Positions 25,812 through 33,793 of a stretch of DNA of 64,000 bases are shown in pieces. The DNA comes from UBA5216 sp043743335 (lineage in GTDB: Bacteria; Pseudomonadota; Gammaproteobacteria; Burkholderiales; SG8-41). The notes beneath the pieces were generated by a model, which did not search any database, was not told the origin of the DNA, and was given only the letters and a program-made list of their open reading frames with translations. Made by a program: the position numbers and the translations under genes. The stretch is from NCBI GenBank assembly GCA_043743335.1, contig JAYTWR010000081.1:10093-74092 (forward strand), in the 5' to 3' direction. Numbering within the stretch: position 1 is the stretch's first letter; every line of letters starts with the position of its first letter.

Positions 25812-27044
25812 GTGTGCAGAATCTTGAAGTTGTGCTTAATAGTTTTTTTTGCTGCGCTAACGAACAGTAACTTGCGTGCCCAACTCGACCCTGAGCCACA
25901 ACCTAAAGGTGCCAAAATAAACAAATATGTAGCGCAAGAATTTAATCTCATGGAAAAGTTTTTGTTCCCAGAGAAAAAATTCGGTTTCCCATCAATACCC
26001 GATATTGAGAGCTACAACCTAGGCAAAACGTTTAAGGTCAAGGGGATCGGGCCTCTTATGGTCAACGGCGATCCCGTTCCCGTGACAGATGCAGCCGCTA
26101 CTCCAGATAAAATAGTCCTTGGGAAACCAACGCCTGGCGCGCCAAACATCGGCATTCCCTGGCAGGTAGCCCTGGTAGACGACCCCGGTCGGAGAAGTAA
26201 CTTTCTGGACCTATTCTGTGGCGGGACGCTTATCGACAAAGAATGGGTTATTACAGCAGCGCATTGCCTCAGCAATAAAACCAAAGCGGACATTAAAGTG
26301 GTTACTGGTTTGGTGTTTTTGGACCCGATGAAGTCCAATAGCAATGCGTTAATCGATGACCTTAAGGACGTCGCAAAAACCTTTCCCAAGGAATTCAGAA
26401 AAACAAACGCCCAGAGAACTGGCGTCGCAGGGTTCCGCATTCACCCATCAGCCGACATTGCGTTAGTTAAAATAGCGTCAGTTGAAAATGCTTTAAACAC
26501 CAAATGGATACCCATCCTTACCCTAGAAGAAGACAATGCCCGGCTCAGTGACGACCAACTGAGCAAGCAACCAAACACCACTACGCTTTTGGCATCCGGT
26601 TGGGGGGCGACAACCTTCGGAGGCGCAGCCTTCAATCAATTGCACTTTGGAACCATAACACCCAAATCCGTTACAGGTGCCTGCGAAGCGCAGATCAAAA
26701 ACACCTGCCGACCTCCGATCAAGGATTCAGAGGTCGCGCATTGCAAGCGAATGATGACTGACAATGCCGTAACACGCCGTAATATTATTTGCGCTTTAAT
26801 TACCAATCTGACCCCTGCCGATGCTTGTCAAGGTGACAGTGGCGGACCAGCCATAATCGATCCGAATACGAACCCTAGACTAGCGGGCGTTATCAGCAAC
26901 GGCATAGGCTGCAGTAAGGTCAATACATTCAGCATTTACACGCGTGTAAGCACTTTTACCGATTGGATCGAAGTCAAGAAGAAGGAAATTGATGCGGATA
27001 TCGCAGCGGAAAATAAAAAACAACCTTTAGGCAAAATCAAATAG
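25812..27044 (+). CDS. Secreted trypsin-like (S1) serine protease
   Basis: A 410-residue chymotrypsin-fold protease with a signal peptide (to LRAQL). An N-terminal extension of about 100 residues precedes the catalytic domain and may be a propeptide. The triad is His151 (VITAAHCLS), Asp215 (HPSADIALVKI) and Ser343 (CQGDSGGPA). Asp337, six residues before the Ser, predicts cleavage after Lys or Arg. Cys pairs around LFCGG...AHC fit the usual disulfide. Start is GTG 25812 after GGAG. Base composition looks more A/T-rich than its neighbours, which suggests transfer. It is divergent from the cyclase gene and convergent with the lipoprotein gene. Confidence 0.88.
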   Translation: MCRILKLCLIVFFAALTNSNLRAQLDPEPQPKGAKINKYVAQEFNLMEKFLFPEKKFGFPSIPDIESYNLGKTFKVKGIGPLMVNGDPVPVTDAAATPDKIVLGKPTPGAPNIGIPWQVALVDDPGRRSNFLDLFCGGTLIDKEWVITAAHCLSNKTKADIKVVTGLVFLDPMKSNSNALIDDLKDVAKTFPKEFRKTNAQRTGVAGFRIHPSADIALVKIASVENALNTKWIPILTLEEDNARLSDDQLSKQPNTTTLLASGWGATTFGGAAFNQLHFGTITPKSVTGACEAQIKNTCRPPIKDSEVAHCKRMMTDNAVTRRNIICALITNLTPADACQGDSGGPAIIDPNTNPRLAGVISNGIGCSKVNTFSIYTRVSTFTDWIEVKKKEIDADIAAENKKQPLGKIK

Positions 27045-27111
27045 CCATTGGCAATACATGCGATTTACCTCGATTCACCTGTGAATGGGTGCCGTTAGCG
27101 GCGCGCGCCTC

Positions 27112-27183
27112 CTCTATCTGGCCGCAATTCGCGTGGCTCTATCTGGCCGCAACTGTATTGGCTCTATGTGTCCGCAAATTCAC
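27112..27183. repeat. 25-bp tandem repeat, three units
   Basis: CTCTATCTGGCCGCAA begins units at 27112, 27137 and 27162 (the third reads CTCTATGTGTCCGCAA). Exact 25-bp spacing between two convergent genes. It might be the multi-repeat end of a lost insertion sequence, but no transposase is visible. Confidence 0.75.
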
Positions 27184-27189
27184 AGCTCA

Positions 27190-28656
27190 TCACCCGGCAC
27201 ACGGCGTTTGGTTTGCCGAGGCCGTTTTGCCTTTGAATAGCGCCGCCAGAAATGTCGTCACGTTGGCGGCTACCTTGAAATCGGCTTTCGCCAATTCATC
27301 TTCTTTCAGCCCGGCGACAATCGCTTTGAGATCACTCACAGCGCCATCAATCGCCTTGGTTGCGCGTATGCCCAATACTTTGGCTTCCGATACTGCAATG
27401 CCAAATTGCGCCTCGGTTACCCCTAAATCGCCGATCAATCGTGCCGCCTTAAGTTTCGCTTCCGCGGTACCGGTCTTGACATCTGCGGCCTGCGCCGCAT
27501 CCTGCATACAGGCTTGTATGCCGTCGGTTATGGTTTTTTGCTGCGCGGCCAATTCCGTGCCCAGCGTTGCTTTCACATCCAGCGTGTCGTCTTTTTTTGC
27601 CTTGATATAAGCCGCGTTGATCTGCGCTGCGCTGTCAATCTGCGCCTCACCCAAGCGCAGGCGTTCCCGAATCAGCCGTGCAAGCACGGAGTACGAATCC
27701 AGGTCGCTTGAACTCACCGGGCGGGTGACGGGAATGCCAACCAGTGAGAGTTTCAGACTGTCGGGGCTTAGGTCATATTGCTTCAAGTCACCCAGCGTCT
27801 TGATGCTTTCGTCTTTGGACAGCAACTGAATTTGCTTGGCTCTGATCATGACGCGCTGCAGGGAATCCAGCCCCGGATCTGCATACGTGCGTATAGACTC
27901 AGCGGCCTGTTCCATGCCACTGATAACGCTGCACAAGCCATCAAAGAAAATGGCATCTTTGATGGCAGCCTCGACGGTGTATTCGCTAATCGGGCGCGAC
28001 TGCGCGTCTTTTTGAATACGCTGAAAGGTTTCTGCCTGAACAACATCAATGCCACGCACAACCACATGAGCAGCCAGATTGGCGTAGTACGCTTGGTTAA
28101 ATTCAGCGCGCAGGCCAGAGAATAGTCCTGCCACGCCCGCTAAGTTTCGCGCCGACTGCACGCCTGGCAGTACCGCCCCCAATACACCCGCAATAGTCGC
28201 GCCAGCCCCCATCGAAAAATTCACATCAGATTGGTCACGCTGCAAATAGGTTTTAAACACATTGCAGCGCCCTATAGATGCCGACAGAATGCGATCCTGT
28301 ACGCGATTGCGCGCCAGTTTTAATTTTCCGGTGTCGCCGCCCTCATAGGTATAAAAGGCCTTGAAGGCGAGATCATATTTTTCAGAATCCGTGAGTGTCT
28401 CCCACAGAGGCTTTTGCGTTGTCGGCCCTCCTTTGGTCTGCCCGTTGTACACATCACGCGCCTTCGATTCTGGATCGAGCATATAAAATATATTCAACTG
28501 CTCGTACTTGTCTCGCGGCACAATCGGGTAAGCGCTGTGACGATCAACCCCGGCTGACTGTTTACCGCGCTCGGGATCTGTCATTTTCTCTAGCGCCACA
28601 CAGCCCTGCAATAAAAGCAGGCTCATGGATAGTGCAATAACCATCATATTTTTCAT
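27190..28656 (-). CDS. Predicted lipoprotein of unknown function
   Basis: A 488-residue protein with a lipoprotein signal (MKNMMVIALSMSLLLLQGC, lipidated Cys19) and a GAGG ribosome site before ATG 28656. After the lipobox come a Pro/Lys-rich linker, a Gly/Ala-rich hydrophobic stretch (GAGATIAGVLGAVLPGVQSA, about 150-170) and long helical regions rich in Ala, Lys and Asp. I recognise no domain. The glycine-zipper-like patch could insert in or pack on a membrane. It converges with the secreted trypsin-like gene. Being possibly surface or periplasm exposed, it might be a substrate or partner of the neighbouring proteases (speculative). Confidence 0.7.
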   Translation of the reverse strand: MKNMMVIALSMSLLLLQGCVALEKMTDPERGKQSAGVDRHSAYPIVPRDKYEQLNIFYMLDPESKARDVYNGQTKGGPTTQKPLWETLTDSEKYDLAFKAFYTYEGGDTGKLKLARNRVQDRILSASIGRCNVFKTYLQRDQSDVNFSMGAGATIAGVLGAVLPGVQSARNLAGVAGLFSGLRAEFNQAYYANLAAHVVVRGIDVVQAETFQRIQKDAQSRPISEYTVEAAIKDAIFFDGLCSVISGMEQAAESIRTYADPGLDSLQRVMIRAKQIQLLSKDESIKTLGDLKQYDLSPDSLKLSLVGIPVTRPVSSSDLDSYSVLARLIRERLRLGEAQIDSAAQINAAYIKAKKDDTLDVKATLGTELAAQQKTITDGIQACMQDAAQAADVKTGTAEAKLKAARLIGDLGVTEAQFGIAVSEAKVLGIRATKAIDGAVSDLKAIVAGLKEDELAKADFKVAANVTTFLAALFKGKTASANQTPCAG

Positions 28657-29018
28657 CGCCCGTCCTCTAGAAATTACATCACAGTGGCAATTGCACAGCA
28701 CCCCGATCACACACCCGTCAACTGCGCAATTGCCGCAAGCAAACCATTGTCACGTTCTGCCAGAATTGCTGATGAAAGTGTAGTGAGCACGTCATCTTCG
28801 AAGGTGTAATTAGTTCCCGTTAAATTTGTGAACTATTTACATCCATGGACAGGCAGCGATTTGCGATACGCACATGGCGCAAACGCCGGTGCGGCATACG
28901 AGAGCCACAACACCGCGTAGGGTCGAACGCGATGTTTCGAAACGCCACGGCTCCGTCACCGCACTCTGCATCGAGTAGAATATTGACTCCCGTTGTCACT
29001 GCTCTCAAGGAGAAAACC
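28657..29018. other. Intergenic region between divergent genes
   Basis: 362 bp between the lipoprotein gene and the DUF1993 gene, which are divergently transcribed. No credible ORF, repeat or RNA is seen; it should hold promoters for both. AAGGAG at its right end serves the DUF1993 start. Confidence 0.5.
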
Positions 29019-29525
29019 ATGTCACTGTCCATGTCCCAAATTTCATTACCCGTATTCGTGCGTCACCTCGAAGGCCTCGCGATCGTGCTGAAAAAAGCGC
29101 AAGCGCTGTATGGTGATAAAAAACTCGATGAAACCTCGCTGCTGAACTACCGGCTGTACCCGGATATGTTCAGTCTTGCGCGGCAGGTGCAAGCCACAAC
29201 CGATCACGCGCGCAATGGCATCGCACTGCTCGCGGGCGTGGAAGCGCCCAAGGTTGAGATGAATGAAAAAAGTCTGGCTGATCTGGCGGCGCGCGTGGAT
29301 GGCACCGTGGCTTGGCTCAAGGGCATCCAACCCGCGCAGGTCGATGGCTCGGAAGACAAGAACGTGACGGTGAAAATGGGCGAACGTGAGACGCACTACA
29401 CCGGCATCGATTTGTTGTTGAAGCGCGCGCTGCCGAATTTTTATTTCCACGCCACTACTGCGTACGACATCCTGCGCCACAACGGGGTGGAAATCGGCAA
29501 GCGTCATTTCATGGGCAATGCGTAA
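29019..29525 (+). CDS. DUF1993 (DinB-like) protein
   Basis: A 168-residue protein of the DUF1993 type. It shows the HxExxAxxLxKA-like first helix (VFVRHLEGLAIVLKKAQAL), LYPDMFSLARQVQ in helix two and PNFYFHATTAYDILRHNGV in the last helix. These four-helix DinB-like proteins carry metal-binding His and are of unknown role. AAGGAG precedes the ATG. It is followed, with an 8-bp overlap of open frames, by a carboxymuconolactone-decarboxylase-like gene whose true start is 40 bp downstream, so the two form an operon. Confidence 0.85.
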   Translation: MSLSMSQISLPVFVRHLEGLAIVLKKAQALYGDKKLDETSLLNYRLYPDMFSLARQVQATTDHARNGIALLAGVEAPKVEMNEKSLADLAARVDGTVAWLKGIQPAQVDGSEDKNVTVKMGERETHYTGIDLLLKRALPNFYFHATTAYDILRHNGVEIGKRHFMGNA

Positions 29526-29565
29526 TCTGAATCAGCGCCGTTCCCACCCTCACCCGGAGAGTTCG

Positions 29566-30174
29566 ATGTCGAATCCGCAGCAGGAAGTGCATTACAAAGT
29601 AGCCTCTGTGCGCCTAGGGCCTATCCCCGAAGCCGAAATGACCCCGGCGCAAAAGGCCGCTGTCGATGGCGTCATGAACGGGCCGCGCAAGCACATGGGC
29701 GGGCCGTTCAGTGCGCTGTTGCGCAGCCCTGAACTCATGAACCGCGTGCAAAAGGTGGGCGAGTATTTACGCTTTGTCTGCCCGCTCGAAAAACGGCTGG
29801 GCGAATTCGCTGCGATTATCGCGGCGCGCCACTGGTCGCAGCAGTTTGAGTGGTGGGCGCACTATCGGCAGGCGGTTGAGGCGGGCCTCAAGCCCGCCAT
29901 TGCTGATGCGGTAGGCGAAGGCCGCCGTCCCACGGGCATGGCAGAGGACGAAGAAATTCTGTACGACTTTCTCACCGAAGCGCTCAAAAACAACGGGGTG
30001 TGCGATACCACGTACGCGCGCGCCAGCCAAAAATTCGGCGAAGGTGGTGTCGTGGATTTGCTGGCGGTGGCGGGCTACTACGGCCTGCTGGCGCTGGTGA
30101 TGAACGTGGCGCGCACGCCGGTGCCGGAAGGGCCAGCGTTGCCGCTGCCCGCGCTTCCGGTTAGAACCATATAG
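29566..30174 (+). CDS. Carboxymuconolactone decarboxylase/AhpD-like family protein
   Basis: A 202-residue all-helical protein of the CMD/AhpD superfamily. Characteristic parts are PFSALLRSPELMNRVQKVGEYL, EFAAIIAARHWSQQFEWWAH and VDLLAVAGYYGLLALVMN. The AhpD CxxC active site is absent: the position reads SQQFEWWAH, so a peroxidase-type role is unlikely and a decarboxylase or isomerase-like function is more plausible. ATG 29566 has GGAGAG upstream. It is in an operon with the DUF1993 gene. Its stop is separated from the convergent CoA-transferase stop by an A/T-rich repeat. Confidence 0.82.
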   Translation: MSNPQQEVHYKVASVRLGPIPEAEMTPAQKAAVDGVMNGPRKHMGGPFSALLRSPELMNRVQKVGEYLRFVCPLEKRLGEFAAIIAARHWSQQFEWWAHYRQAVEAGLKPAIADAVGEGRRPTGMAEDEEILYDFLTEALKNNGVCDTTYARASQKFGEGGVVDLLAVAGYYGLLALVMNVARTPVPEGPALPLPALPVRTI

Positions 30175-30180
30175 GGTATA

Positions 30181-30206
30181 AAAACCCCATAAAATCAATT
30201 ACTTAT
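30181..30206 (-). repeat. A/T-rich intergenic repeat with IHF-like core, copy 5
   Basis: The plus strand reads AAAACCCCATAAAATCAATTACTTA, containing AATCAATTACTTA (WATCAANNNNTTR). It overlaps the stop codon of the CoA-transferase gene (30203-30205), so part of it is coding. Confidence 0.75.
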
Positions 30207-31390
30207 ATCACATTCTCGGCGCGCATCGCCTTGATCTCCGCCGCGCTGTAACCCAACTGCCCCAGCACTTCGTCGTTGTGCTGGCCAAAGGCGGGCGGTG
30301 GTGAGGTGACCTGCGGGCCACCGTGGGCGAATTTAAACGCCATCACCGGCACGGTTAAATCTTTGCTGTAGCCCGGCGCGTTTTTGTGGGTGTGAAACAG
30401 GTTGCGCGTTTGCAATTGCGGGTCTTTCACCGACTCGCTTATTTTGCGCGTGCGTGTAGCAGGCACGTGCTTGCTCTGTAAATAGTCTTCCCACTCCTGC
30501 GCGGTTTTGGTGGCGATGATGTCTTCGACGATTTTGGTTTGCTCCGCGTAGTTATCGCGGCGCTCTTTATGCGTGGATTGTTTGGCGATATCCGGGCGAC
30601 CAATCGCATTGAAAAATCGCTCGTGCTGCCCTTTGTTACTGGCGGCAATCATCATATAAGCGTCTTTCGCCATGTAGCCTTGGCTGCTGGCGTGCTCCAT
30701 GCGATTGCCTTTGGGCGACGGCTCTTTGCCGGTGTACAGGTAGTTGGTGAGATGCGAGCCCATGAGCATCATCGCCACGTCGAGCATGGCGCTGTCGATG
30801 TATTGGCCCTTGCCGGTGCGCTCGCGCTGAAACAGCGCGGCTGACAAAGCAAACGCATTCATGGTGCCCACGGCGTAATCAATCACCGGCGAGCCCACTT
30901 TAATCGGGTTCACTTCTGGCGTGCCGGTGGTGCGCATCATGCCCGAGGTGGATTGAATAGCGTGGTCGTACGCGGTCATATTGCCGCGCGGGCCGTCTTG
31001 GCCGAACGCGGTCATCGAGCAGTAAATCAGTTTTGGATTGATCTTGGCTAAATCTTCATAGCCCAAGCCCAATTTTTTGAACGCGCCAGCGCGATAATTT
31101 TCGACAAAAATATCGGCGTCCTTGGCAAGCTTTTTGATGATCTCCTGGCCCTTGGCAGTTTTAAGATTCACCGTGATCGCGCGTTTGTTTGAGGCTTGCG
31201 TGGCAAAACCCAAGCCCATTTTCGCGTCTGACAACGCATGATCGGTACCACTCTCGCGGCTTTGGTCGCACTCGTGCGGATCTTCCACCTTAATCACATC
31301 CGCGCCCAGCAGCGCGAGCTGATACGCCGCAAACGGGCCAGCCAGTACGTGGGTTACGTCTATGACTTTAATGCCTTCGAACGGTCTCAT
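30203..31390 (-). CDS. Family III (CaiB/BaiF) CoA-transferase
   Basis: A single-domain 395-residue CoA-transferase. It has the N-terminal VIDVTHVLAGPFAAYQLALLGADVIKVED pattern (first part of the Rossmann-like fold), NKRAITVNLKT, and the catalytic Asp142 in TAYDHAIQSTSG, unlike the Glu seen in the two-domain paralogue of this window. GKGQYIDSAMLDVAM is the usual later motif. The enzyme moves CoA between carboxylic acids. It is divergent from a Bug receptor gene, a common pairing in Burkholderiales that suggests uptake plus activation of an organic acid (inference). The stop codon is supplied by the A/T-rich repeat. Confidence 0.9.
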   Translation of the reverse strand: MRPFEGIKVIDVTHVLAGPFAAYQLALLGADVIKVEDPHECDQSRESGTDHALSDAKMGLGFATQASNKRAITVNLKTAKGQEIIKKLAKDADIFVENYRAGAFKKLGLGYEDLAKINPKLIYCSMTAFGQDGPRGNMTAYDHAIQSTSGMMRTTGTPEVNPIKVGSPVIDYAVGTMNAFALSAALFQRERTGKGQYIDSAMLDVAMMLMGSHLTNYLYTGKEPSPKGNRMEHASSQGYMAKDAYMMIAASNKGQHERFFNAIGRPDIAKQSTHKERRDNYAEQTKIVEDIIATKTAQEWEDYLQSKHVPATRTRKISESVKDPQLQTRNLFHTHKNAPGYSKDLTVPVMAFKFAHGGPQVTSPPPAFGQHNDEVLGQLGYSAAEIKAMRAENVI

Positions 31391-31524
31391 CGCAGTTCCT
31401 TGTTAACGTTTGAAATTGGGGCGGCGTGCGCGGTGCTGCCGCCGTGCTGCCGTGCTGCCGTGGTGCTGCCGCCGTGCTGGTATTCTAGACAGACTTGCAG
31501 CCCTTGGGAACGAACGACCATTTT

Positions 31525-32520
31525 ATGAGAAATTCTTCGCGGAAATTATTTTGCGCGCCCGTATTTGCGCTCGCACTGTGGGTTTACGGCGGGGCAAATA
31601 GGGCAGGGGCTGCGGATTCAGCCACGTACCCCACTCGTCCGGTGCGCCTGCTCGTGCCTTTTCCGCCGGGTGGTGGCACGGATTTTCTGGCGCGTAGCAT
31701 CGGCCAAAAGTTAAGCGAGCGCCTTGGGCAGCCATTCGTGCTCGACAACCGCCCCGGCGGTGGTGGCATTGCCGCCACTGAGGCCACGCAGCGCGCCAAC
31801 GCCGACGGCTATACGCTGTTGCTGTCGTTCAACGGTCAGCTTGCCGCCAGCCCGCATCTGGAAAAAGTGAGTTACGACGCCGCGCGGGATTTTGCTGCGG
31901 TGAGCATGCTGGCGGTGTCGTATCACCTGCTGGTAGCGCACCCTTCGGTGCCTGCTAAAAACGTGCGGCAGTTAATCGAGCTTGCACAAGCCAAGCCCGG
32001 CGTGCTCAATTTTGCGTCTAGCGGCAACGGCACCAATCCGCATTTGGTGGGCGAGCTTTTCAAAACTGTGGCCAAAATCAACATGGTACACGTGCCGTAC
32101 AAAGGCACCGGCCCGGCGGCCATTGCCGTGCTGGCCGGCGAATCGCAACTCATGTTTAGCAATCTCACTGCGGTGTTGCAGCCGGTGCTCGCGCGCCGCC
32201 TGACGGGGCTGGCAGTCACGCGTCCGCAACGCTCGCCGCTCGCGCCGGAAGTGCCCACCATGGTGGAATCTGGCGTCAGCGGCGTGGAAGCCGAATCTTG
32301 GTTTGTGCTGCTCGCCCCGGCGGCCACGCCACGCGCGGTGCTGATGCGCTTGAACGCTGAGGTCATCCGCATCGCCGCCACGCCCGATTACCGGGCACAG
32401 CTTGAAAAAAACGGTTTTGACGTGCTGACCAGCCAGCCAGAAAGCTTTCCGCCATTTGTGCGCGCCGAACGTGAAAAATGGGGCAAAATCATCCGAGCTG
32501 CCGGCGTGGTGAGCAACTAA
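31525..32520 (+). CDS. Bug-family periplasmic solute-binding receptor (TctC-like)
   Basis: A 331-residue exported receptor (leader to RAGAADS). Motifs are YPTRPVRLLVPFPPGGGTDFLAR, VLDNRPGGGGIAATEA, ADGYTLLLSF and SGNGTNPHLVGELFK, with PTMVESGVSGVEAESW in lobe two. This is the canonical PGGGTD ligand loop. ATG 31525 is chosen over an upstream frame start at 31495 that adds ten unlike residues. It is divergent from a single-domain CoA-transferase, from which it is separated by a GTGCTGCCG-rich stretch (31424-31480), and upstream of ubiX. Confidence 0.88.
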   Translation: MRNSSRKLFCAPVFALALWVYGGANRAGAADSATYPTRPVRLLVPFPPGGGTDFLARSIGQKLSERLGQPFVLDNRPGGGGIAATEATQRANADGYTLLLSFNGQLAASPHLEKVSYDAARDFAAVSMLAVSYHLLVAHPSVPAKNVRQLIELAQAKPGVLNFASSGNGTNPHLVGELFKTVAKINMVHVPYKGTGPAAIAVLAGESQLMFSNLTAVLQPVLARRLTGLAVTRPQRSPLAPEVPTMVESGVSGVEAESWFVLLAPAATPRAVLMRLNAEVIRIAATPDYRAQLEKNGFDVLTSQPESFPPFVRAEREKWGKIIRAAGVVSN

Positions 32521-32604
32521 AAAACTGTTTAGAAACAATATGATAGTATGGAAAATCCGCGTTCCACTCCGCCCTTGTAGCTTCACACACAGGCCGTATA
32601 GACC

Positions 32605-33195
32605 ATGAAACGATTGATCGTCGCCATCACCGGCGCTTCCGGCGTAATCTACGGCATACGCGCGCTTGAAATTATTCGTAAAATCAAAGACATAGAATCG
32701 CACGTGATATTGTCGCCGTCTGCCGCGCGCACCATGGCCGAAGAAACCGACTACACCGTCGATCAAGTACGCAAACTCGCCGATGTGCTCTACAACTTTA
32801 AGGACATCGGCGCGGCGATTTCCAGCGGCTCGTTCAAAACCGAGGGCATGCTGATCGCCCCGTGCTCCGTCAAAACCCTGTCGGGCATCGCCAACAGCTT
32901 CAACGAAGAACTCATCGTGCGCGCCGCCGACGTGTGCCTCAAAGAACGCCGCCGCGTGGTGCTGATGCTGCGCGAAACGCCACTCCACGCCGGGCACATC
33001 CGCCTGATGGCACAGGCCACCGAAAACGGCGCCATCATCATGCCCCCGGTGCCGGGGTTTTACAGCAAACCCAAATCCATAGACGAAATGGTCACCCAAA
33101 GCGTGGGGCGCGCGCTGGATTTGCTGGGCATTGAGGCGGGGGTGGTGCGGCGGTGGAAAGACGACGCGCCAACGGCCAAACCCAAACGTCCGTGA
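32605..33195 (+). CDS. ubiX: Flavin prenyltransferase UbiX
   Basis: A 196-residue enzyme that prenylates FMN to make the cofactor of UbiD-type decarboxylases, needed in ubiquinone synthesis and some aromatic degradation. Motifs are AITGASGVIYGIR near the N-terminus, SSGSFKTEGMLIAPCSVKTL, ANSFNEELIVRAADV, RETPLHAGH and PPVPGFY, all diagnostic. No ubiD gene is in the window. The stop TGA (33193-33195) overlaps the GTG start of the next gene by four bases (GTGA), so the two are translationally coupled. Confidence 0.95.
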   Translation: MKRLIVAITGASGVIYGIRALEIIRKIKDIESHVILSPSAARTMAEETDYTVDQVRKLADVLYNFKDIGAAISSGSFKTEGMLIAPCSVKTLSGIANSFNEELIVRAADVCLKERRRVVLMLRETPLHAGHIRLMAQATENGAIIMPPVPGFYSKPKSIDEMVTQSVGRALDLLGIEAGVVRRWKDDAPTAKPKRP

Positions 33196-33713
33196 GTGAG
33201 AGTGAGATTGAGAGTGAGCGTGTGAGTGAGTCGGCGTTTTGGCGGTTTTCGCTATGGTATTACCAGATCCCCGGCATCGCGCGTGCGTGCCTTGCCTGGC
33301 AAGACAACCACGGTGCGGACGTCAATATCTTGCTGTTTGTAATTTTCTTGGGCGATGCAGGCCGATACCTCTCGGTCGACGATATACACCGCATCGACCG
33401 CTCTGTAACTGAGTGGCGAGCTCGCGCAGTGCAACCACTGCGCGACCTCCGGCGGCTTTTAAAGGACGGGCTGCAACCCGTTGCATCTGCCCATAGTGAG
33501 GCCTTGCGTAACAACCTGAAAGCCTGCGAACTCCACGCGGAGCAGTTGCAGCAGGAGGCCCTAGAGCGCCTGTTCCCGGTAGCTTCCGTCGGCACTCCGG
33601 GACGCTCCATCGACACAGTCAGGAACAACATTTCCGCTTATGCAACCTTGCTCGGTAGCGTCCCCGGCGGTTTGGTAGAGGTATTGGCCGCATCCGTAAC
33701 GCCACGCCTGTAG
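33192..33713 (+). CDS. TIGR02444-type conserved protein
   Basis: A 173-residue protein whose core reads FWRFSLWYYQIPGIARACLA, then WQDNHGADVNILLFVIFLG, the signature of a small helical family of unknown function. GTG 33192 overlaps the ubiX stop in a GTGA junction and is the likely start. The first 25 residues are an odd Ser/Glu-rich stretch encoded by GTGAGTGAG-like repeats (33192-33230); a second GTG at 33222 would remove most of it. Cytoplasmic, probably cotranscribed with ubiX. Function unknown. Confidence 0.75.
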   Translation: MSESEIESERVSESAFWRFSLWYYQIPGIARACLAWQDNHGADVNILLFVIFLGDAGRYLSVDDIHRIDRSVTEWRARAVQPLRDLRRLLKDGLQPVASAHSEALRNNLKACELHAEQLQQEALERLFPVASVGTPGRSIDTVRNNISAYATLLGSVPGGLVEVLAASVTPRL

Positions 33714-33793
33714 ACCACTCGGCCACTCGTCCACTCGTCAACAACCAAGCACGCGCAACCGTGGGTCTTAAGTGGCAGCGCCCAGCCAGCCCG

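Noticed and set aside
31424..31480. GTGCTGCCG-rich tandem stretch as a regulatory RNA
   Set aside because: Irregular low-complexity repeat with no stable symmetrical structure seen; recorded only as local repetition.
31972..33099. 375-codon minus-strand frame
   Set aside because: Antisense to the Bug receptor and ubiX, both of which have clear family motifs; composition (His/Gly/Phe-rich) is typical of a shadow frame.
33192..33230. GTGAGTGAG repeats as a mobile or regulatory element
   Set aside because: They are more simply the Ser/Glu-rich coding start of the TIGR02444-type gene, coupled to ubiX by the GTGA overlap.
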